Notes under the pieces: generated by a model
Told to the model about the DNA's origin: nothing
What the model saw: only the letters and a program-made list of their open reading frames with translations
The model's database searches: none
Source: Streptomyces scabiei 87.22
Lineage (GTDB): Bacteria; Actinomycetota; Actinomycetes; Streptomycetales; Streptomycetaceae
Direction of reading: 5' to 3'
NCBI RefSeq assembly: GCF_000091305.1
Contig: NC_013929.1
Coordinates: 2,666,001-2,730,000, forward strand
Length of the DNA: 64,000 bases
Translations under genes and position numbers: made by a program
Shown: positions 58,538-64,000 of the stretch, one piece after another
How the letters are laid out: every line of letters starts with the position of its first letter
Numbering within the stretch: the first letter of the stretch is position 1

Positions 58538-59191
58538 TCAGATCCGGTAGCCGGAGCCGGGCACGGTGACGATGACCGGGGGCTCGCCCAGCTTGCGGCG
58601 CAGCGTCATGACCGTCACCCGTACGACGTTGGTGAACGGGTCGGTGTTCTCGTCCCAGGCCTTCTCCAGGAGCTGTTCCGCCGAGACGACCGCGCCCTCG
58701 CTGCGCATCAGCACCTCCAGCACGGCGAACTCCTTCGGCGCGAGCTGGACCTCCTTGCCGTCCCGGAAGACCTCGCGGCGGTTGGGGTCCAGCTTGATCC
58801 CGGCCCGCTCCAGGACCGGCGGCAGCGGCACGCTCGTGCGCCGGCCGAGGGCCCGTACACGTGCGATCAGCTCGCTGAAGGCGAAGGGCTTGGGCAGATA
58901 GTCGTCGGCGCCGATCTCCAGGCCCTCGACGCGGTCGCTGACGTCGCCGGACGCGGTCAGCATCAGCACGCGCGTGGGCAGGCCCAGCTCGACGAGCCTG
59001 CGGCAGACGTCGTCGCCGTGGACGAGGGGGAGGTCGCGGTCGAGGACGACCACGTCGTAGTCGTTGACGCCGATGCGTTCCAGGGCGGCCGCACCGTCGT
59101 ACACGACGTCGACGGCCATGGCCTCCCGGCGCAGTCCGGTGGCCACCGCATCGGCGAGCAGCTGCTCGTCCTCGACGACGAGTACGCGCAC
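58538..59191 (-). CDS. cutR: CutR response regulator
   Basis: 217 residues from GTG 59191 (length matches the known CutR), preceded by AGGAAGG. Receiver: VLVVEDEQLLADAV, phospho-Asp in VVVLDRDLPLVHG, Lys in PKPFAFSEL; OmpR-type winged helix ends VTVPGSGYRI. With CutS it forms a two-component system controlling secretion-quality functions. Direct repeats upstream (59291-59306) may be its own binding site. Confidence 0.95.
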   Translation of the reverse strand: MRVLVVEDEQLLADAVATGLRREAMAVDVVYDGAAALERIGVNDYDVVVLDRDLPLVHGDDVCRRLVELGLPTRVLMLTASGDVSDRVEGLEIGADDYLPKPFAFSELIARVRALGRRTSVPLPPVLERAGIKLDPNRREVFRDGKEVQLAPKEFAVLEVLMRSEGAVVSAEQLLEKAWDENTDPFTNVVRVTVMTLRRKLGEPPVIVTVPGSGYRI

Positions 59192-59609
59192 GTCGCTTGT
59201 CCTTCCTGTGTCCACCCGCGTAGCGCGCCGAGGGCGCGCACGGGCGGGGTGTGCGTGGGTGTGTGGACCTCCATCCTGCCTTTTTCAGCCGTAAGTCGGC
59301 TGTAAGGCGGCCCTTCGGCGGGAAGGCCGCGGGCGCGGGGCGCCGAACGCGGGATTTTTTCGTCCGGCCGAGGTTTCCGTCCGGGAGACCGGGGGGAGGA
59401 CGGCTTTACACCCCGCGATCACGCTCCGCTTGTGCCGCACCACCATGCGGTACGCGGCAATCCGCTTTTCCGCAGGAGCGGGCGTGGGTGTCCGGCACCG
59501 TCGCCTCCCGGCCCGGGTGGCGCTGGGCATCCACAGGAGACGTGATCGCCCCTTCCGAACGGCACACCCCCGTGCCATCGACCCACGACCCAGGACGAGG
59601 GGGCGCAGC
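59192..59609. other. Intergenic region between cutR and the small downstream gene
   Basis: About 420 nt with no supported gene. GTAAG occurs at 59291-59295 and 59302-59306, direct repeats 11 bp apart, the spacing used by OmpR-type regulators. It lies ~100 nt upstream of the cutR start, so CutR autoregulation is plausible. Confidence 0.4.
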
Positions 59610-59774
59610 ATGGACGCTTTCACCGCAGGACTTCTGCAGCGCATAAGGACGACCGAGTCCGACCTGACCAGGGCTCGCGACGAGGGCGACGACTTCCTCG
59701 CCGAGGTGGAGCAGGGCGAGCTCGACGACCTGCGCCGTCTCGCCGCCGACCACGGCGTGGAGGTCGGCGCCTAG
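59610..59774 (+). CDS. Small conserved-looking protein (54 aa)
   Basis: ATG 59610 preceded by GACGAGGGGG opens a 54-residue protein, MDAFTAGLLQRIRTTESDLT..., a single amphipathic helical hairpin rich in Glu/Asp/Arg and ending DHGVEVGA. Codon use is normal for Streptomyces. No family named with confidence. Convergent with the inositol-phosphatase gene across a shared terminator. Confidence 0.65.
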   Translation: MDAFTAGLLQRIRTTESDLTRARDEGDDFLAEVEQGELDDLRRLAADHGVEVGA

Positions 59775-59830
59775 GGTCACCGCCCTGGGCGTCCGGTTCT
59801 CCCGGCCCACTGCCCCAGCCCGCACGCACA

Positions 59831-59875
59831 CGGCGGGCCCCCGCCAGATCCAGGCCGGGGGCCCGCCGCTTTTTT
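59831..59875. terminator. Bidirectional intrinsic terminator
   Basis: Stem CGGCGGGCCCCC (59831-59842) pairs with GGGGGCCCGCCG (59857-59868), followed by CTTTTTT. It lies between the small + strand gene and the convergent phosphatase gene. Confidence 0.85.
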
Positions 59876-59884
59876 CGCGTCCGC

Positions 59885-60703
59885 TCAGTCGTGCCAGGCG
59901 CCGAGGTCCTCCAGGCGGGTCTGGAGGACCTCGAAGAGGCCGGGTGGGGCGGCGACGGTCAGCTCGGGCGAGAGGGGCTCCGAGGGGCGGCCACCGGTCA
60001 GGGCGCCCGCCTCCCGGGCGATGAGGTCGCCCGCCGCGTAGTCCCAGGGGTTGAGGCCCCGCTCGTAGTAGGCGTCCAGGCGGCCCGCGGCCACGTCGCA
60101 CAGGTCGATCGCGGCCGAGCCGCCGCGCCGGATGTCCCGCACGTACGGGATCAGTTCGCGCAGCACGTCGGCCTGCCGGGCCCGGCGTTCGGCGCGGTAG
60201 CCGAAACCGGTGCCGACGAGGGCCAGCGCCGGCTCCGGGGCGGGGCGCACGCGCGCGGGACGGTCGTTCAGGTACGCGCCCGCACCGAGGACGGCCCGGA
60301 AGGTCTCGCCCCGCTCCGGGGCGTGGACCACGCCCACGACCGTCTCGCCGTCCACCCGGACCGCGATGGAAACGGCCCAGCTGGGCAGTCCGTAGAGGTA
60401 GTTGACGGTGCCGTCGATGGGGTCGATCACCCACTGGACACCGCTGGTGCCCTCGACGCTGGCGCCCTCCTCGCCGAGCACGCCGTCGAGCGGCCTGCGC
60501 TCGGCCAGCAGGCCGGTGATCAGCTTCTCGGAGGCGATGTCCATCTCGGTGACGACGTCGACCGCGCTGGACTTGGTGGCGGCGACGCCCAGGTCGGCGG
60601 GGCGGCCGTCGCGCAGGAAGGTTCCCGCGCGGCGGGCCGCCTCCAGGGCGGTCTCCAGCAGTTCGGCGCGCAGTCCCTCGGGGTGCTCTGGCTGGTCGGT
60701 CAC
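59885..60703 (-). CDS. Inositol monophosphatase family protein
   Basis: 272 residues. The metal motifs are LGEEGA (Glu), WVIDPIDGTVNYLYGLP (the DPxDGT signature) and WDYAAGDLIAREAGA (third Asp). It hydrolyses inositol 1-phosphate or related phosphates in a Mg2+-dependent way. GTG 60703 is chosen since AGGAG lies 5 nt upstream; GTG 60715 is possible. 8 nt downstream of the ferrochelatase gene, the conserved Streptomyces pairing. Confidence 0.92.
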   Translation of the reverse strand: MTDQPEHPEGLRAELLETALEAARRAGTFLRDGRPADLGVAATKSSAVDVVTEMDIASEKLITGLLAERRPLDGVLGEEGASVEGTSGVQWVIDPIDGTVNYLYGLPSWAVSIAVRVDGETVVGVVHAPERGETFRAVLGAGAYLNDRPARVRPAPEPALALVGTGFGYRAERRARQADVLRELIPYVRDIRRGGSAAIDLCDVAAGRLDAYYERGLNPWDYAAGDLIAREAGALTGGRPSEPLSPELTVAAPPGLFEVLQTRLEDLGAWHD

Positions 60704-60711
60704 GGTGCTCC

Positions 60712-61842
60712 TCACGCGTACGGGCTGTCGGCGCCCGCGGCTGCGGGCCTGGGTGCGCGGGCCGGACAGCAGCCGACCGGGCACAGGTGGTGGCTCGCGC
60801 CGAGCGTGCCGAGGGCGCACGGGGCGACCGCGTCCTCGCCGCGTTCGACCGCCGCCCGCTCCAGGACCAGGTCCCGGATCGCGGCGGCGAACCGCGGGTC
60901 GGCGCCCACCGTGGCGGAGCGGCGGACCGGCAGCCCCAGTTCCCGGCCCTTGGCCATGGCCTCGGTGTCGAGGTCGTACAGGACCTCCATGTGGTCCGAG
61001 ACGAACCCGATGGGTGCCATCACGACGGCCGGGGCCCCGGACGCGTGCCGCTCCTCCAGGTGGTCGCAGATGTCGGGCTCCAGCCACGGGATGTGCGGGG
61101 CGCCGGAGCGGGACTGGTAGACGAGCTGCCAGGGGTGCTCCACGCCGGTCCGCTCGCGCACGGCGTCGACGACGAGCCGCGCGACGTCCAGGTGCTCGGC
61201 GACGTAGGCACCGCCGTCCCCGTGGTCCTCGACCGGGCCGGAGGTGTCCGCCGAGGCGTTCGGGATGGAGTGCGTGCAGAAGGCGAGGTGCGCGCCGTCG
61301 CGCACGTCCTCGGGGAGGTCGGCGAGCGACCGCAGGACGCCGTCGATCACGGGTTCCAGGAAGCCCGGGTGGTTGAAGTAGTGCCGGATCTTGTCGATCC
61401 TCGGCGGCTCCAGTCCCTCGGCCTCCAGCGCGGCGAGCGAGTCGGCGAGGTTCTCGCGGTACTGGCGGCAGCCCGAGTAGGAGGCGTACGCGCTGGTGGT
61501 GAGGACCAGCACGCGGCGGCGGCCGTCGGCGGCCATCTCACGCAGCGTGTCGGTCAGATAGGGAGCCCAGTTGCGGTTGCCCCAGTAGACCGGCAGGTCC
61601 AGCCCGTGCTCGGCGAAGTCCTTGCGGAGGGCGTCGAGCAGGGCACGGTTCTGGGCGTTGATCGGACTGACCCCGCCGAACAGGAAGTAGTGCTGTCCGA
61701 CTTCCTTGAGGCGTTCCTTGGGGATGCCGCGCCCTCGTGTCACGTTCTCCAGGAACGGGACCACGTCGTCCGGGCCCTCCGGGCCGCCGAACGAGAGCAG
61801 GAGCAGGGCGTCGTAGGGGGTGGCGTCGTGCGCGTGTGGCAT
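60712..61842 (-). CDS. hemH: Coproporphyrin ferrochelatase (HemH/CpfC)
   Basis: 376 residues. Motifs are [20 protein letters not shown] at the N-terminus, [12 protein letters not shown] (metal-channel His), [12 protein letters not shown] and [17 protein letters not shown] (Glu/His region). C-terminal Cys residues in LCPVGCCP fit the [2Fe-2S] ligands of actinobacterial enzymes. It inserts Fe2+ into coproporphyrin III in the actinobacterial haem route. An iron-box-like dyad lies upstream (61903-61923). Confidence 0.93.
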   Translation of the reverse strand: MPHAHDATPYDALLLLSFGGPEGPDDVVPFLENVTRGRGIPKERLKEVGQHYFLFGGVSPINAQNRALLDALRKDFAEHGLDLPVYWGNRNWAPYLTDTLREMAADGRRRVLVLTTSAYASYSGCRQYRENLADSLAALEAEGLEPPRIDKIRHYFNHPGFLEPVIDGVLRSLADLPEDVRDGAHLAFCTHSIPNASADTSGPVEDHGDGGAYVAEHLDVARLVVDAVRERTGVEHPWQLVYQSRSGAPHIPWLEPDICDHLEERHASGAPAVVMAPIGFVSDHMEVLYDLDTEAMAKGRELGLPVRRSATVGADPRFAAAIRDLVLERAAVERGEDAVAPCALGTLGASHHLCPVGCCPARAPRPAAAGADSPYA

Positions 61843-61902
61843 GTCGTCGATCCTGCCACCCGGCGCCGACGGCCGGGATCCCGGCCTGCACCCGAGGATG
61901 AC

Positions 61903-61923
61903 TTAGGGTGACCTCACCCGTAA
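61903..61923. promoter_or_regulatory. Iron-box-like dyad between hemH and the MFS gene
   Basis: TTAGGGTGACCTCACCCGTAA is an imperfect dyad (TTA-GGGTGA facing TCACCC-TAA) close to the Streptomyces DmdR/IdeR iron box, with about 12 of 19 positions matching in my reading. It is placed to affect the divergent ferrochelatase and transporter promoters. Confidence 0.35.
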
Positions 61924-61992
61924 GCTGTACCGACCGCGGTCACGCCTTACGCGGACGCCTCTCCTCCGCCTACCGGACCGACCGGAGACCCC

Positions 61993-63234
61993 GTGCCCAG
62001 CCCGTACACCGCCCTGTTCGCCGCCCCCGGCACCAAGAGCTTCACCGCCGCGGGTCTTCTCGGGCGGATGCCGCTGTCCATGATGGGCATCGGCGTGGTC
62101 ACGATGATCTCCCAGCTCACCGGACGGTACGGCCTGGCGGGCGCGCTGTCGGCGACCATCGCGCTGTCCGCCGCCGTGCTCGGCCCGCAGATCTCGCGGC
62201 TGGTCGACCAGTACGGACAACGGCGGGTGCTGCGCCCGGCGACGCTGGTGGCGCTGACCGCGTCGGCCGCGCTGTTGTTCGCCGCGCACCGCTCCTGGCC
62301 GGACTGGGTGCTGTACGTCTGCTCGGCCGGTATCGGCTGTGTGCCGAGCCTCGGCGCGATGACCCGGGCACGCTGGGCGGCCCTGTACCGGGACACCCCG
62401 CAGCTGCACACGGCGTACTCCTTCGAGTCGGTCGTCGACGAGGTCTGCTTCATCTTCGGGCCGATCATCTCCATCGGGCTGTCCACCGCGTGGTTCCCGG
62501 AGGCGGGCCCGCTGCTGGCGGCCTGCTTCCTGGCGGCCGGCGTCTTCTGGCTCACCGCCCAGCGGGCGACCGAACCGGCGCCGCATCCGCGCGACCGGCA
62601 CGACCGGGGCCGTTCGGCGCTGCGCTCGCCCGGACTGCAGGTCCTGGTGGCCACCTTCGTGGCCACCGGAGCGATCTTCGGGGCCGTCGACGTGGTCACG
62701 GTGGCATTCGCCGAGGAGCGCGGTCACAAGGCCGCCGCGAGCGTCGTCCTGGCCGTGTACGCGGCCGGTTCCTGCGCCGCGGGCGTCGTCTTCGGGCTGT
62801 TGCGCTTCGCCGGGGCGGCGGAACGACGGTGGCTGCTGGGCGTGTGCGCCATGGCCGTGAGTATGATCCCCCTCCTACTGGTCGGAAACTTGCCGTTCCT
62901 GGCCGTGGCGCTCTTCGTCGCCGGACTGTCCATCGCACCCACGATGATCACGACGATGTCCCTGATCGAGGAGCACGTACCACGCACGCAACTGACCGAG
63001 GGCATGACCTGGGTGGGCACCGGGCTCGCGGTCGGGGTGGCGCTCGGTTCCTCGGTCTCCGGCTGGGTGATCGACGCCGCCGGGGCGCGGGCGGGGTACG
63101 TGGTTCCGGCGGCGTCCGGAGCCGTCGCGGTCGCGGTGGGTTTCCTCGGGTACCGCCGGCTGCGCAGGCCGGCTCCTAGGCGGGGAGGGCCCCATGAGCA
63201 CCACAGTGATCGGCAAGAGCGGCACGTGGCGTAA
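61993..63234 (+). CDS. MFS transporter
   Basis: 413 residues with ~12 hydrophobic helices, GVVTMISQLTGRYGLAGALS and the loop-2 motif RLVDQYGQRRVLRPATL. GTG 61993 start. Overlaps the next gene's start by 41 nt, indicating translational coupling. Substrate unknown; divergent from ferrochelatase across an iron-box-like site, so a metal- or haem-related substrate is possible but unproven. Confidence 0.85.
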   Translation: MPSPYTALFAAPGTKSFTAAGLLGRMPLSMMGIGVVTMISQLTGRYGLAGALSATIALSAAVLGPQISRLVDQYGQRRVLRPATLVALTASAALLFAAHRSWPDWVLYVCSAGIGCVPSLGAMTRARWAALYRDTPQLHTAYSFESVVDEVCFIFGPIISIGLSTAWFPEAGPLLAACFLAAGVFWLTAQRATEPAPHPRDRHDRGRSALRSPGLQVLVATFVATGAIFGAVDVVTVAFAEERGHKAAASVVLAVYAAGSCAAGVVFGLLRFAGAAERRWLLGVCAMAVSMIPLLLVGNLPFLAVALFVAGLSIAPTMITTMSLIEEHVPRTQLTEGMTWVGTGLAVGVALGSSVSGWVIDAAGARAGYVVPAASGAVAVAVGFLGYRRLRRPAPRRGGPHEHHSDRQERHVA

Positions 63235-64000
63235 CTGGGCGGGGAACGTCACCGCCCGGCCCGTGCGGGAGGTCACGCCCGCCACGGTCGAGGAACTCGC
63301 CGCGGCCGTACGGCGGGCCGCCGAGGACGACCTGCGGGTGAAGGCCGTCGGCACGGGCCACTCGTTCACGGCCGCCGCCGCGACCGACGGCGTGCTGATC
63401 CGTCCCCAACTGCTGACGGGCATACGGAAGATCGACCGTGAGGCCATGACCGTCACGGTCGCCGCCGGCACCCCGCTCAAGCGGCTCAACAGGGCCCTCG
63501 CGCGCGAGGGGCTGTCGCTCACGAACATGGGCGACATCATGGAGCAGACGGTCTCCGGCGCCACCAGCACCGGAACGCACGGCACGGGCCGGGACTCGGC
63601 CTCGATCGCCGCCCAGATCCGGGGACTCGAACTGGTCACCGCGGACGGCTCGGTCCTCACCTGCTCGCCGACCGAGAACCCCGACGTGTTCGCCGCCGCC
63701 CGTGTCGGCATCGGCGCCCTCGGCATCGTCACCGCGATCACCTTCGCCGTGGAGCCGATCTTCCTGCTCACGGCGCGCGAGGAACCGATGCCGTTCGAGA
63801 AGGTCATGGCCGAGTTCGACGAACTGCACGCCGAGAACGAGCACTTCGAGTTCTACTGGTTCCCGCACACCGGCAACACCAACACCAAGCGCAACAACCG
63901 CAGCGCGGGCCCCGAGAAGCCCGTCCCCCAGCTGAACAGCTGGTTCGAGGACGAGTTCCTCTCCAACGGCGTCTTCCAGGTGGCCAACTGGGTGGGCCAG
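63194..64000 (+). CDS. D-arabinono-1,4-lactone oxidase-like FAD protein, 3' end outside the window
   Basis: 269 codons are visible and the frame runs off the right edge. FAD-binding (PCMH/VAO-type) N-terminus: KAVGTGHSFTAAAATDGVLI, MEQTVSGATSTGTHGTG, QIRGLELVTADGSVLTCSP and GIGALGIVTAITFAVEP. This is the aldono-lactone oxidase pattern; the GTG-H-S-F histidine may be the flavinylation site. ATG 63194 follows GGGGAGGG and overlaps the MFS gene. Oxidation of a sugar lactone or alditol is likely. Confidence 0.9.
   Translation, partial: MSTTVIGKSGTWRNWAGNVTARPVREVTPATVEELAAAVRRAAEDDLRVKAVGTGHSFTAAAATDGVLIRPQLLTGIRKIDREAMTVTVAAGTPLKRLNRALAREGLSLTNMGDIMEQTVSGATSTGTHGTGRDSASIAAQIRGLELVTADGSVLTCSPTENPDVFAAARVGIGALGIVTAITFAVEPIFLLTAREEPMPFEKVMAEFDELHAENEHFEFYWFPHTGNTNTKRNNRSAGPEKPVPQLNSWFEDEFLSNGVFQVANWVGQ

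Overview
The window is high-GC actinobacterial DNA, almost certainly a Streptomyces chromosome. Codon third positions are saturated with G/C, GTG/TTG starts and ATGA/GTGA stop-start overlaps are common, and the right third carries a recognisable Streptomyces core block: RNA methyltransferase, KimA-like permease, two TrkA proteins, kdpDE, dut, DUF3093, DUF4193, cutRS, inositol phosphatase, ferrochelatase. No rRNA, tRNA, CRISPR array or origin was recognised.

Layout. (1) 1-6036: tail of a cell-envelope or exopolysaccharide operon on the + strand, with tightly coupled genes for a DUF4910 peptidase-like protein (5' end outside the window), Wzx-like flippase, GT2 glycosyltransferase, pyruvyl-transferase-like protein, RmlC-like epimerase and GSA-type aminotransferase. 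(2) 6224-12499: a PAP2 phosphatase, then a LysR regulator divergent from a flavoprotein hydroxylase, an alpha/beta hydrolase, a flavodoxin-like reductase with a zinc-ribbon tail and a TIGR01777 epimerase. (3) 12766-22126: an aromatic catabolic cluster with esterase-713-like hydrolase, FAD hydroxylase (frameshifted), intradiol dioxygenase, maleylacetate reductase, a divergent LysR regulator, a two-component flavin hydroxylase with its reductase, and an acyl-CoA synthetase. The enzyme set fits funnelling of resorcinol-type compounds through hydroxyquinol to maleylacetate and 3-oxoadipate.

(4) About 22.8-42.95 kb: a ~20-kb genomic island. It is bracketed by copies of the 3' end of the RNA methyltransferase gene at 42880-44208, by 28-bp inverted repeats (22972-22999 and 42837-42864, 24/28 identical) and by short tandem repeats. 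It has no visible integrase or relaxase, so it looks like a non-autonomous (cis-mobilisable) element. Its cargo is an IS5-family element with a passenger gene, two ars regulons (two ArsR, two ArsC-type proteins of which one lacks the catalytic Cys, thioredoxin and its reductase, aquaporin, three flavoproteins, ArsN-like acetyltransferase, MFS) without any ACR3/ArsB pump, a TauE/SafE gene cut precisely by an IS982-family element, and a block of poorly known genes (HTH-ImmA/IrrE peptidase, a TGT-like zinc protein, two unknowns).

(5) 42880-64000: core chromosome. It covers RNA modification, K+ homeostasis (KimA-like permease, TrkA pair, KdpDE), a DUF3159/OB-fold pair, the dut group, the CutRS secretion-stress two-component system, the inositol phosphatase and coproporphyrin ferrochelatase pair, an MFS gene and the start of a lactone-oxidase gene that runs off the right edge.
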